A DNA stretch of 64,000 nt from Fulvia fulva (taxonomy: Eukaryota > Ascomycota > Dothideomycetes > Mycosphaerellales > Mycosphaerellaceae). A program made the translations under genes and the position numbers. The stretch is from the NCBI RefSeq assembly GCF_020509005.1, contig NC_063016.1, positions 5,704,001 to 5,768,000 on the forward strand, given 5' to 3'. The notes beneath the pieces are model-generated. The model did not search any database. It saw only the letters and a list, made by a program, of their open reading frames with translations, and was not told the DNA's origin. Position 1 is the stretch's first letter. The number at the start of each line of letters is the position of its first letter. This document shows, piece by piece, positions 52,601 through 63,841 of this stretch.

Positions 52601-53313
52601 ACGTGCAGATACATGAACGTACCCTGCACAGGATCGGAGTTCCCAGACCATTCAGAACGCCTCGCTGCCCTTGGCCTTAACACGAATAACTTGTCCAAGC
52701 CCCCAGACTGGCGAGCGGCAAACACCAGATGGATCTTTCCATCCCGATTTTGCGAGACTGCAAGTGTACTGACAGTCTGTTCCGGAGCGAGATGAAGCTT
52801 CTCATCGAGGTTGATCCACTCGTTGTGACCACTTTGACCCTTCAGGATCAGAACCAGCCTACCTTTCTGGTCTGCAGAGAAGGTTATGTGCTCCCCTTGC
52901 TTGTCCTCGACGATGTGGAAGTCTCCGCTGAGCTTGACCTGGCCAGCTGGAAAGGCATTGTCCATGAACTCGCGTTCCCGCGGACGGCGCTCCGATTGCA
53001 GACGATCAATCATCGCCCAGTTAAAAATAGTGGGAAAGCGAGCACTGACAATGACCACAATGCCTGCCTTCTCACAGAGATGACGGAAGGTCGATCGTTG
53101 CCCGGCCACGATCTGCAGTGGTCTAGCGACTGGTTCTACGAAAGTACTGGCGGCACGCTTGGGATGTCCAGGTGTGTTGATAAGAGCATTGTGATCGGTT
53201 TCCAGTGTGCTAACCTCGTACAGGCGTATATCCTGGGATTCTTTCATCGCCAAGAAGCTCCAACTGGCCAACAAGAAAGCAGTCGAGGGCGCAAACGAAA
53301 TCGCAAGGGTCAT
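49647..53313 (-). pseudogene. Large fungal-specific protein gene, multiply frameshifted
   Basis: Minus-strand pieces follow one another as one former protein of roughly 1100 residues. It starts near ATG 53313 (MTLAISFAPSTAFLLASW) and runs through a beta-rich part: EHITFSADQKGRLVLILKG, VSTLAVSQNRDGKIHLVFAA and DNDTGHTDLL. The middle contains LLPGQEGPMTVLSIDSTI and KDKIWTFVLENFPQVAAAI. The C-terminal part is helical and hydrophobic: LLDDVIGVIQKVVKGILGTI, FIANGITVSFLLKIGIP. Several introns still splice well, for example AIN...NIKR to TQDRF across 50302-50395 and IPL to QGSSND. The frame is broken at several points: near 52060, at ACTTTCAC near 51446, near 51195 and 50850, at CAGGGG near 49880, and near 49735. 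The family is a fungal large hypothetical protein that I cannot name. I judge it non-functional. Confidence 0.6.
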
Positions 53314-53431
53314 GGCGCTCAAACAGATGCCACAAGTATGGCTACTGGCTGACTTGATGAACGCGGGAGATGGAGCTTGACAAGCGACGAGTAGATTGGA
53401 GTAGTTTTACTAGTATCGAGGCACCAAACAC

Positions 53432-54026
53432 ACTGCTTCTCACGAACAAGAAGTCCTAGGCCCGAATCCGCAGTTTACATTCGAAGTCGAGTCGCAGATC
53501 GATAGTCGGCTGACACCATTTCCCGGAGATGGCAAGATCGAGATGGAGAACTAGGTGAGCCTGGTCGGTCAACAGAACGTGAACATATCGTTCATCCTAG
53601 GCTTCGTTTCTAGAAGCGACTTTTATACTAAAGTAAGCGTGAAGTCGAAGACGGTAATTAAGTTCCGCTCGGTGAAGGAGACTGGCAAATTAGCTGTTGA
53701 TGTAGAGGCTCTGGCCCCGGAAGTCAGGACGACCGCTCATGTGACAGACGTCCGTTCTGGCAAAGATACCGGTGATAGGCCCGATGTTAGAGTGCTTCAC
53801 AAGAGATCTCTCCAATGCTAAGACTTTCGAAAGACTAGTCGCCGACTCGTTACGGGATACTGCTAGTTATGCTGTGGAGATAATGTCGCAGGTTCAGAAC
53901 GTACTTAATAGCCAGGGTCGGTTCATCTTCCCAGGTGGTGGTACATCCGATATAAAGGACCTAATCTTCAACAAAGCAGGAGATCTAATAATTGGCCTAA
54001 CTTATAGAAAAGGGGAGGCAGCGTAA
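53432..54026 (+). pseudogene. C-terminal relic of another large fungal protein
   Basis: Plus-strand text PQFTFEVESQIDSRLTPFPG ends at an in-frame TAG (53552-53554). It then continues in the same frame with FILGFVSRSDFYTKVSVKSK and TGKLAVDVEALAPEVRTTAH to about 53800. After a frameshift near 53785-53800 it continues as NAKTFERLVADSLRDTASYA and NVLNSQGRFIFPGGGTSDIK to a natural-looking stop at 54024-54026. The ending resembles the C-terminus of fungal large hypothetical proteins with a QGRFxFPGGGT motif. There is no upstream portion and no start, so it is a truncated relic. The stretch looks more A/T-rich than its neighbours, with many TA dinucleotides, compatible with old mutation bias. Head-to-head with the relic at 49647-53313. 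Confidence 0.55.
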
Positions 54027-54171
54027 GCTCTGTTGTTTAGCGATGATGCCTAAATAGATATGCACTGTAACGCTGTCCAGTGTGAGCTCCGTTCTAGAAG
54101 TGATCGAGGAATGTGCCAGAAACTTGATGAGCGCGGACACGGCCAGGGTCAGTTGAACCAGCTATACCATC

Positions 54172-56322
54172 TCATATATACAGTCTCCTCGAGCCCAGCC
54201 TCCCGACTTCGTGAGATCCAGAAAGTGTGGCAACAGCATTGTAACCGTGAGTATCATCCGACTTGACATCTCCGATCCGCACACGGGTGTTTTGTTGCCG
54301 TCTTGCTAGATCAACGCTGTCTTCTGTTGAACTCAAATGCTGTAATCTTGCATAGGGACTATCTCTAATGGAAGTCACAAAGCTGTCAAATATGCCCGGT
54401 GCTTTGCGACGAAGATCCAGGAAAGCGGTCAGTAAGCCTGCTATGACAAGGAGAGAAGACAGACATATGAGACATATTGCCCACATTTTGTGGCAGCGGA
54501 TTATGACAGAGGTTGTTTCGATCTGCAAGTCTGTCCGGCTCGTGTTGTAGTCCATGAACGGAGTAGAGACGCCAAATCCGCCAGTAAGAGCGACTGGAGC
54601 CGTCGTCGCAACAATGAAAGTATTGATGAGCTGGGTGAAACGCTGCGATATCAATTCGTTGCCGAGGTGTCCAACTGGTGTATCAGCATCCGTGCCACCG
54701 TCCACGTATGGCCTGTCCGGCTCCAGAAAGAATGTCTCGAAGACTGAGTATTGTGCTGTCCTCCTGGGACGTACGGCATCAAGGAAGTGCTGGAAGATCA
54801 TCTGTGCGATGAGTGGGTTGGTGCCAGACTCTCGCATTGCCCAGCTTTCAGGTCTATCGAGAATGGTCGCCGTCGAAGGCCAGTAGGGCTTCTGCGATTG
54901 GCGAATCCGCGTAGTGGAGCAGTCAGCTCCTCCTTCATAACACAAAACGGCGAGTTCAACATACGTCGTGCTCATGTCGCACCAGATCTCTATGATAACA
55001 TGGAGTGGGTTGTACGATGATGTCTGTAAGCCGATCCTGCGAGGCACGGTATCGTTATACCTATGTTCTGATGTGGCATCCCGTAGCCGAAACCCGCTGT
55101 TCGCCTTTTGCGGAACGTAGGTATAGTTGTCATCTTGCCGCGGTTGACCAGGCTCCAACAAGGCTCAAAAGTTCGCAGGGTCTGTCGGTGCCCAGGTACG
55201 GGTATTGTTCACACGGAAGAACTCGGCATCACTGTACATCTGTGCACTACAGTCCATATATTTGTAGTTCGTCTCCATGAAGAACGACGACTTTGCCAGT
55301 GAGTCGACTACTTTGAAGGGGACGCCGAGTAGAGCTGCATGTGGCGGCTTTTCTGGAGGGTAAAGTTCGTACCATCCATCGGGTTCACCGGGCAAGGTTA
55401 CGGCCTCCAGCATTGGTACCTGGATATTCCCATAAAGATCCTGAGATCCATTTTTGGAGGTCCCTGGACTCGCGAGGCCAGTCACGAATGTAGAGTCTAT
55501 GACTGAGCCCAATGATCCGTAGTCGTTGGCCCATATGCCAATTAGTGGTGTGTTTTCGGTGTCCAGATAGGTCATCGGCACTACAGTGGTGCTTTGCGAA
55601 GATGTGGTGTAGACGATGCGTAAAGCTGACTGACCACCAAGCGGCGACAGACACCAAGCCACAAGGATGACTGGCACCCAAAGATTGAAGATCCTCAATT
55701 TGACGAGCGCCAGGAATGCAGAGGCCAACGATCTGCTCGCAAGAAGGCACTCTAGTAGTCCAATGCTTATGCTGCTTTCAAGCTTCCACGAGGCGAGGAC
55801 TGTCATTAACTGACCGAGTACTGCTACGAACAGTATCGGGAATATGGATGGTCCCTTCCAACTGTCAGTCACGTCCGACACAACCGCCCGCTAGTCACTC
55901 ACGTATTTAGCAGCCTGAAGCAACCGCTGCGACTGTGCATCCGGTGATGATTCGTCATAAATGCTCATGTCCTGCTTGATAGCGAGTCCAGCGAAGACAA
56001 GGAAATATATGGGAAGCAATCCGGTGAACATGCAGATCGTAGCACTGTCCCAATTCCGAGCCAAGCTGCGCGCGGGCTTGGCATGTACATTGACCACCTC
56101 ATCATCTGAAAGGCACGGCAATGCTTCTAGCTGTTTGGCTGTCGTCCCCTCATCCGATGACCGCTGGCAAGGCGGTGGGAGTATCGTGGAGCTTGAAGAC
56201 GTTGGATCGAATGGAATGCCTAAGTTGCTCGCGATGCTGCCGGCGTCAGAGTTCTCCGTTGAGTGTGTGTGACAGAGTTCCCTCTCATGTTCCGAGGCCC
56301 GTGGAACACGTGAGGACCCCAT
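54172..56322 (-). CDS. Fungal multi-pass membrane protein with large extracellular region
   Basis: Model: 56322-55903, 55854-55200, 55133-54172 (introns 48 and 66 bp), 678 residues. A disordered N-terminal 90 residues precede membrane segments at ATICMFTGLLPIYFLVFAGL, at GPSIFPILFVAVLGQLMTVL, and around FNLWVPVILVAWCLSPLGGQ. Then comes a long outside-facing domain with several NxS/T sites (NNTRT, NYTY, NTSRT). A last segment MWAICLICLSSLLVIAGLLTAF and a cytosolic tail follow. The layout and the W-x-LSPLGGQ-x-xLR signature match a large uncharacterised Pezizomycotina family. The first intron joins AAKY to GPSIFP, exactly the family order. An in-frame TGA (55165-55167) would truncate the protein. 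I call a 66-bp GT-AG intron around it, which joins NNT to HDNYTY; if it is not spliced, the gene is broken. The start is the first ATG of the frame. Confidence 0.62.
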
Positions 56323-57101
56323 CGTGAATGTGGCTTGAAACGATGCAGCATTCAAGAAGACAGGGCGAAGATCCAACTTATACCACGCTCCGTTGGGTGG
56401 CCGTGATGGAGCGTCGCACAGTAAGGCTCAGCTCGTACGCATGAAGCACCGCCATCTTCGCGTGTTGTCATCCAAATTAGGCCGGCATGGTTCCACGGCG
56501 TTTCAGCTGCAGCACACACGGTGTGTCTTCCAGGGAAGGCTGATCGATTCTTTTTAGGCGGACTTTGCGAAACAGCCGCCATCTTCGCACCGGTATGAAG
56601 CACAACAGAGAGGATATGTGCTTCTCGTTCGTTGTATGGAAATTTTCGACGATCAGACGGCGGAAAATCCTGTACAGCTTGTTTTGCTCCGATCACTTGA
56701 CTGGAGACCTTTCCATGCGAATGCAAGAAGACACGGTCTCTCGTGAGCACGCCATATCAAAATCGATCGACCCTCGGTGCGTGGTCCAGCTCCCGAAGAT
56801 AGCAAGCGATTCGAAATGCTTCGCCAGCAGGCTCCTTCCAAGACTCGCGGTTCGAGATGGCTCCTCTGCCATAGTCAAGATGCTGGAATGCACGTATTGT
56901 CGGGGTTGAAAACTTTGGCGACGCATGTTAGCGACTCCATCAACAGCAGCAGGCGACAAGGCGTCCTAGGAAGGACCCAGTGTTGTCCTGGGAGACGAAA
57001 GAAACCTGAAAGTCGTCACTTCAAACGCAGGGTCCGCCTCAAGGCTCGTGCTGTACGACGAAGCCAGGGAATAATTGAACATACATAGATAGTCTGCGCA
57101 T
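56323..57101. other. Intergenic, no feature recognised
   Basis: About 780 bp upstream of the membrane-protein gene and downstream of the isochorismatase gene. Frames of 60-132 codons on both strands show no domain. Nothing could be supported. Confidence 0.4.
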
Positions 57102-57753
57102 TTACTTGATCTCGCTACTCTGCACAATCGTCGCAAACGCATCGCCCAGCTCATGCATAACCATCTTCGTGACCTCCGCACCACTCGCACCAGGAATATC
57201 GCGATCACCGACAGCATCTTCAGCGATTAGGACATCATACCCGAGTCTCGCGGCATCGCGAGCGGTGGTTGAGACGCAGACGTGGGCCTAAGTGAAGCGT
57301 CAGTATGACCTCTCCCCATAACCATAGTCCCTCTCATCATCGATTTGTCCTTGAACATACCATATACCCAACCAACACAATCTTCTTCCCCCCATCGCCT
57401 CTCAAATAATCATGCAACGTCGTATCCGCGAAACTGCTTGGATGGATCTTCTCAATCACCTTCTCATTCCCCTTCGGCGTCAACTCCTCAAACTCCTCCG
57501 CGAGATTCGTCTTGGGTGTGAAGACCGGTGCGCCCTCGGGCACAGAGTGCTTGACGTGCACGACTTTCCCGCCGCCGGAGCGGTACCTTTCGAGCAGGGA
57601 GGAAATGGCTTTGCGCGTGGAGGGAGCGTCGGTAACTTTGAGGGCGCCTTCGGCGTATTCGTTCTGCGCATCGATGATGATGAGGGTTGAGTCGGAGGGG
57701 GAGGCGGTCGAGGGGCCGGCGCCGACGAGTTGGCGGAAGGATTTGGCGGACAT
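57102..57753 (-). CDS. Isochorismatase-like cysteine hydrolase
   Basis: Two exons (57753-57361, 57287-57102) around a 73-bp intron give 192 residues, a normal length. The catalytic triad is visible: Asp28 in [10 protein letters not shown], Lys102 in [13 protein letters not shown], and Cys135 in [12 protein letters not shown] at the start of the second exon. The cis-peptide region LVGYM-AHVCV is reconstituted by splicing. Family members hydrolyse isochorismate, nicotinamide, ureidoacrylate or other small amides. Some fungal secreted members lower salicylate in plant hosts. This one has no signal peptide. [11 protein letters not shown] replaces the usual AxxxR/D block, so the substrate is not predictable. 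Confidence 0.88.
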
Positions 57754-58233
57754 TGTGGGTGTGTGGGGTCGTGGGTTGCGGGTGGAGGTTGGTGTTGTGG
57801 TGACAGGGGTTGTGCAGGGAGAAGGAAGTGAATGATGATATATGTTCTGGCCACTTTCTCGATCGTCACCCCGCTGTTGTAGCTCACCTTGGTGGGGCAG
57901 TATTAGCTAAGGGCCTCGGGAAGAGAGAGATGATGCTGTGCAGCGGAACGTGGACTCTGGCATCCGCTCGTCCTTTGATGGCGTATAGTACTGCTGGTGA
58001 GCGCTCGCACGTCGTGTGTGATTTGATGACGATCGACTCTTGAAGCAGTCAGTACCTTTCTGCTCCGTGCGTGTTGTTTCTTGAACCGACACCGAAGCAG
58101 AAGGCTTGGAAGAAGTTGTGCTTCTGATGCTGGCCCAATGGCCTACGGCAAACTATCAGTATCGACCGAAGCACGTTGATCAGAGCACACAGCAGAATAT
58201 ACAGGAAACAAGAGTGGACAGCTGATCCGCTGA

Positions 58234-58470
58234 CTAAGCCAGTGACTTTGGTGCAATTTGCTCAAGCCTGACTTGATGTGCCCATGGCTGCCAGGTCGCA
58301 GCTTGCTCTGCCGGTGTCTCATAGCCTAACGTTGATCCTGAAGCGTCCCCTAAGCACTTCAATCGTGTCCAAACAGCACCTACGACACCTCCGCGAGCAC
58401 TTAACGGTCGATTTGTGAGGATCTCATGCCGTGGATCTTCTGGATTGTTGTCGGGGCTAGACTTAGACAT
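58234..58470 (-). CDS. Doubtful small hypothetical protein
   Basis: A 78-codon frame from an ATG with no recognisable family. The sequence (PEDPRHEILTNRPLSARGG, then Trp-rich AATWQPWAHQV) has normal amino-acid usage and no low complexity, which is why it is listed. No intron was seen. It may be chance. Confidence 0.22.
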   Translation of the reverse strand: MSKSSPDNNPEDPRHEILTNRPLSARGGVVGAVWTRLKCLGDASGSTLGYETPAEQAATWQPWAHQVRLEQIAPKSLA

Positions 58471-58658
58471 TGTGTATTGTTCTTTGGGCCGATCTAGATG
58501 GTCCCATGATCAGAGAATGGTCCGGAGGTAGCGTTTCTTGCCCATCTTCTGATCAGCCCGGTGGACCTGGAGTATCCGATTGTGCGTTACGGTCGGGATG
58601 ACGCCATTTTGGGCCTTCCAATGTACGTGCAGCCGTGTGTAGTTTACTCGTGTGTACT

Positions 58659-58799
58659 TCACAGTCGTCGTCCAGATCCTGGCTGACTCTGCAGGCGACT
58701 GAATTCCTCTCGTCCGTGTTTGTGGCCGATAGTGTAGAGACTGTAGCCGGCGGCGCCGTAGACTGCGAGACGGCCACAGAGCTTGATGAAGGCGAACAT
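58659..58799 (-). CDS. Doubtful micro-protein with one membrane segment
   Basis: From ATG 58799 the frame reads MFAFIKLCGRLAVYGAAGYS and continues with LYTIGHKHGREEFSRLQ: one hydrophobic helix followed by a basic then mixed tail, 46 residues. This is the build of small mitochondrial inner-membrane micro-proteins. It could also be the first exon of a longer gene. There is no family evidence. Confidence 0.25.
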   Translation of the reverse strand: MFAFIKLCGRLAVYGAAGYSLYTIGHKHGREEFSRLQSQPGSGRRL

Positions 58800-59464
58800 T
58801 GTGAGGTGACGGCACGTGTGTTCAAAGACTGTGGTGATGAGACAGAAGGTATTCTTCTCAGAGATCACGAGATATTCCAGTCTTCCAGATCACGAGACAC
58901 GCGACCATGTTTCAGCTCTGCCGAGCGTTATTTCGGTAACACGATTCCTGCGCCGCTGACGACAACTTATGCAGGATTATGCATATCGATACGCTACGCC
59001 TCAGGTACGCCATCCACTCATGCGCGCCGCTCCACGATTCGCGTTTCAACACGAGCACAGCCTCCTTGGTGCTAGTAGAATGTTGGCGCAGGGTTTTCGC
59101 AACGAAGTATTCATCTCTGGACATTGACGATTGCAGTGAGATCGAAACGGCTTCCACGCCTCCAGAAACGTTCCTGCCATCACGATCCGCCCTGCTTGTC
59201 CAGTAAGCACGGCCGCGACAACGCTTATGCCATACCAAGCATTACCTCCAAGCCTTCGCCCAGCACAGTCAAGAGAAGGCACGACCGACGCGACCAGGAT
59301 TACAGGACAGTAGCAGGAAATCAGAACTGCCATTGATCCAGCATTATTACACCACCGACACCGCCTCGACCACCAAACCCCATCAACGATAACACCACTG
59401 CGATAGCGCACACCCCCTCGGCGGCACCGCTGCCCCGAGCAGAAAGAGCAAGAGCACCGCAACA

Positions 59465-61212
59465 ATGCCCACCTGCAACACCACCCTCGAAGACTCCATC
59501 ATCGCCGAAGCCCCCCTCTGGAAAGGCTTCACCTTCCACCACTTCGGCCTCTTCCTCGCCGCCATCTTCGGCCTCATCTCCGTCGTCGTCTCCCTCTGGC
59601 TCATCTACATGCACGCAACCCACTACCTGCGCCCCAACGAGCAGAAGAACATCATCCGGATCCTGTTCATGATTCCGGTGTACAGTGTGGTCAGTTTTCT
59701 GAGCTACCTGTTTTACAAACATGCGGTGTATTATGAGGTGTTGCGGGATTGTTATGAGGCTTTTGCGATAAGCAGTTTCTTCACGTTGCTGTGCTTTTAT
59801 ATTGCACCGGATTTGCATGAGCAGAAGGAATACTTTAGAGGGATCAGGCCACAGAATTGGTTTTTGGGGGTGTTCTGGATGCAGAAGTGTACGGGTGGAG
59901 AGGATCGGGGGCCGTTGAGGAAGCCCAGGAGCGGCTTGACGTGGTTCAATGTGAGTGCGATATCGGACAACGTGGAGGAACGATAAGCTTACACGTGTGA
60001 CAGGTCATCTGGGCAGGCATTTTCCAGTACTGCTTTGTGAGGGTCTTCTTCACCATTGTTTCCGTCATCAGCCAGGCTTTCGGACGATACTGCAGCGTGT
60101 CGCTGAGTCCGGCTTTTGCGCATATCTGGGTGCTGGCATTCGAGTGCATCTCAGTGACGGTGGCTATGTTCATGGTCATTCAGTTTTACATCCAGCTCAA
60201 GAATGACTTGTCAGGGCACAAGCTAACCTTGAAGGTGCTGAGCATCAAGCTGGTCATCTTTTTCTCTTTCTGGCAGACTGTAAGTCATGCAGGCACTCGA
60301 TGGTCGTGCTTCAATACTGACGACGCGTAGTTTGTTATCTCCCTGCTATCATCAGCGAAGGGCCCTCTGCAACCGACTAAGCACTTGGCTTACCAAGACA
60401 TCAAAATCGGCATTCCATCAGTAATGCTCTGCATCGAAATGGCTGGCTTCTCCGTCATGCACATCTTCGCCTATCCCTGGAAACCTTACAGCATCAAACA
60501 CGTGAAGAACCCCATCATGGCACCTGAAATGGGCTCAATCCACGGCGACACCCCACGATACAAGGGAGGCTTCATGGGCGTCAAAGCCATCGCCGATGCC
60601 TTCAACCCTTGGGATATTGTCAAGTCGATAGCCCGAGGCTTCAGGTGGATGTTCGTGGGTGTGAGACAGAGACACAACGATACCAGTTACCACCCTGCTA
60701 AGGTCAGTGTGGATAACACGGCGTATATGGGTCCTGCATATGCTGCTACGGGCGATGCTGCGACTGAATTGCGGCCGAGCTATGAGAATCGGCCTGCTAG
60801 AGGTAGAGCTGGGACTGTGAGAGCAGACGCGCCGTATGACGACCAAGCTGGACTTCTCGGGTACTCGCAGGCTCCTGGACGGGCTGTCGATTCGAGTCCG
60901 TACCGCCATCAAGGTCCGGACGATTATGTATCGGGGGATTTGGGGACTCCAGCACAACCTGTCCGCGCACAGCACCGACAGGACGATAGTCTAAACCTTG
61001 ACATCAAGCCGAGCGACTGGGACGATGAAGATACGGGTTATCACCCTGGTATGGCGCCTGCTCCGGGGATATCGACAGGTCCGAGTGGGAAATTGCACCC
61101 TACGAGCAGGGGACACAGCCCTCAGCCGCCCGGGTGGAATCATTGGGGTGGTGTGGGCTCGGACGCGTTGGGACGGCCGCCGACGTATAGGAGCAATGGT
61201 TCGAGGAGTTGA
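59465..61212 (+). CDS. TMEM184 / Ost-alpha (DUF300) family membrane protein
   Basis: Three exons (59465-59950, 60004-60279, 60331-61212) with introns of 53 and 51 bp give 547 residues. About seven membrane segments lie in the first 320 residues. Family landmarks are THYLRPNEQKNIIRILFMIPVYS, the CYEAFAISSFFTLLCFYIAP segment, FNVIWAGIFQYCFVRV across the first intron, and KLVIFFSFWQT joined to FVISLLSSA. The last about 200 residues are a cytosolic disordered tail with Pro, Asp and Tyr (SYENRPARGRAG, DIKPSDWDDEDTGYHPG). Relatives include human TMEM184, plant LAZ1 and yeast YKR051W. They are membrane transport or vacuole-related proteins whose fungal role is undefined. All junctions keep frame and fall in membrane segments. 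Confidence 0.9.
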
Positions 61213-62613
61213 GGGTGATGATGGGGGTATGATGTTATGACCACGGAGCGGCAGGACGTGGATTGTCTGGACAGTGGACAGTGTTGATTATGCATGGCGT
61301 TGGAGGAGCTTTGGTGCGTAGTATGCGCGCTGGGGTATAGTGAGGGGTGCTTGTTTGTGATACCATTGATGCGATTCTTATCTTTCAGGCCTATCCGTTC
61401 CCAAGATCAGAACAACGGGAGACCTAAACTACAGCCACAGTGTGCTTCGTTCGCCCTGTCCCCGCGCTGACATTAAAGTCTCTGAACACCTACACACAGG
61501 GCCATGTTCCCTTTGCCCACTGGTGTGCATGTACTGGATATGGAACAGCCACGCTGCTGCTTTCAAGATCGATGGTACCCTCTAGCAAAGCTGGAGTTCT
61601 ACTCTGCGGGCACCGAGATACATTCAACGAACGTGTTTGATCTGCATGCATATGGTCGGCTTCTCGACAAGGGCTATATCTCTCGGATGTTGGATTACCT
61701 ACATATCGAATGCTCGGCTCGCCCTCGGCACTCCCTCCACGGAGCAAACGCAGTGTCACATGTTACGACAAGGGTCGCAGCCATGCGGAAGGAAGAGAGC
61801 GACTGGCCCTGGCGTTCAGGTCTTGGAAAGTAGGGATGAATCGCTGATGGTGCTGAGGGTGGCGTCTATCTCGAGAACGCCAGCTAGGCTTATGAAGTCG
61901 AGCAGGGTGGGGAGAGGCGAAAGGGAATTGGGGAGACTGAGAACGTTGGAATTTTGAGATTGGTTTGGGCTGGAAGGGGATGTCGATGGTTTCGAAATGT
62001 GGAAGGAAGGGACATGTCGGATGAAATGTGCAATGATGCAACGCTGGGGGGAGGACACGCTGGTGCGGGATCTCTCATGAAGCGTGTTCGTCGTAGTCCT
62101 GAGGAGGGAGTCATGTCTTGGAGAGTGAAGGGGGGATATTTGAACCGCTGGACTAAGTTGAAGACGTTGTTGAATGCTATGGCGTGATGTAGCTTGAGGT
62201 TTGCCTTATCTTTTCCTCCTCGAGATGATGATGCCTTGTGACTACCACGTGATGCTGGCCGCTTGGCGATGTGCGTGGGACGTGGATGTATCACCGATCT
62301 TCGGCTGGAACGCTGATCAATCGTGCGTGGTGGAATGGTAGCCAGGTTTTTGTGCCAGCATTATGCAAAGTTCAAAGACATGGCTAGAAGGACGGGCTTA
62401 CAGTCACAGCCGGGTGAAAACGTACACACAAACCTCTCATAACAGAATCTTTTTTTGCGTCTCTCATTAGCCTACGTGTACCTTCGCTAGCTATGCCCTG
62501 CTCGCCGTCGAACAAAAACGCTCAGAATGCGTATCACTCCCTGTCAAGCTGGGATGCTTGTGGCACGGCTTTCAATCCTCGTATCCAGCACCCCTTCTCA
62601 TCCACAGGCCTCT
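61213..62613. other. Intergenic, no feature recognised
   Basis: About 1.4 kb between convergent genes (TMEM184-like plus, BTB minus). Short frames only; nothing supported. Confidence 0.4.
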
Positions 62614-63406
62614 TCACCCCAACTTCCTGCCGCCTCCGCCATAGATCGAGCCCCACCCGCCGCCATCAGCCAGTAGATCAGGGTCAATCGCAGTGTGCTC
62701 GGCCGGCTCACTCACACTCATCTCCTCGAGGAGACGAATGTTGAGGTCCTCGTGCTTCTGCAGCAAGTCCACGAAGCTGGCGTTCTTGGTCAGGAGACGC
62801 ATGTTCTGCTTGATCATAGGGAAGACGATGTTCCACAACGTGTCGTCACCAGGCGCAGTGGACTCAAGGACGGCGTCGATGGCGTCGATGAAGGTTTCGG
62901 TGTTGCCCTTGGGGTCGCAGGCCTGCTTAAACCGGCTGGCGGCGAGTTGGTAAAGTGGTGGGACAAGGTACTTGTCGGCGAGTTGGTAGACGGCCACGAC
63001 CTGGGTCGGCTCCACCATGCTCGGGCACCAGGTGAAGTTGTAGAGGAAGTGGATCAGTGCGTGGAAGGTATCGGGGTCCTCATCGAATGGAATGGTGCTC
63101 GAGTTGGCCTCCTGTCACATGTCAGCACAAGCGAGGGTGCACTGAAATTCGAGGGTACTTACGCGGAATTCGCCACCCAGCAACTTCTTGAAGTAATCGC
63201 TCTGTAAGTAGAGGATGGACTTGTGGACCTTGAATTCCTTGTGTCCGCAGACGATGGTCAAGTCCGAGAAAAGGCCAGTGGCAAGGAGACTGGGAGGTGT
63301 TAGCGAGAATACATCGAGTCATGTGTGCGGCGACATACTCCTTGACGTTCTTCTTGAGGACTTCGCCGGCGTTGCCGACGAGGTTGGTGGTGTTGTTGGC
63401 CGACAT
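62614..63406 (-). CDS. BTB/POZ domain protein
   Basis: Three exons (63406-63339, 63289-63163, 63111-62614) with introns of 49 and 51 bp give 230 residues. After about 20 residues the BTB fold is clear: DLLATGLFSDLTIVCGHKEFKVHKSILYLQSDYFKKLL, then GEFREANSSTIPFDEDPDTFHALIHFLYNFTW and VAVYQLADKYLVPPLYQLAASRFK. The C-terminal 40 residues (LNIRLLEEMSVSEPAEHTAIDPDLLADGGGW) are not part of the fold. Small fungal BTB proteins of this type are abundant and uncharacterised. They may act as Cul3 adaptors or dimerisation modules. Both introns lie inside the BTB core and restore it. The neighbour at 63842 shares the C-terminal tail, so this is one of a tandem pair. Confidence 0.9.
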
Positions 63407-63841
63407 TGCGGCTGCGTGGGAGGTCGGAATGGATGGGCGTTGGGTTGGATGTGAGTCGGTAAGAGCTGGTGGTGGTGGTTGTTGGTTGAGTTTAGAGCTC
63501 GCTGGTGGTTCTCTGGCGCGGGTGTTTGTGAGAGGAAGTCATAGTACGGAGGGAGATATTTGTAGGCGAACCTGCGCCCGCGCGAACCTAAAAGCGCGCT
63601 AAGAAGTCGATGAATGCGCGCACGGACTCAGGAATTGCGGCTGGCGGCGGCGATACGAAGTTGGACCCATTCTCATGTGAGAAGTATCGATTATGGGCGA
63701 ATGGCGAGGCTTATGTCATATCGCAAGTCAAACCCGCCGACTGTACTCAAAACTTGCAAGCCGATATCTTATGCCTGTGCTCGTGGTCTGCTTCTGCCCG
63801 ATTCTCTTGGTGTGTAAAGTCTCCGACATCCTCCCCTCTTC
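63407..63841. other. Spacer between tandem BTB genes
   Basis: 435 bp from the start codon of one BTB gene to the stop codon of its paralogue, both on the minus strand. It holds the promoter of the left gene and the 3' UTR of the right one. No other feature was seen. Confidence 0.45.

Larger units (their letters stand above)
57754..59464. other. Intergenic, only doubtful small ORFs
   Basis: About 1.7 kb without a convincing gene. Two small minus-strand ORFs are listed separately at low confidence. The last 150 bp are C- and A-rich leader of the TMEM184-like gene. Confidence 0.4.
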
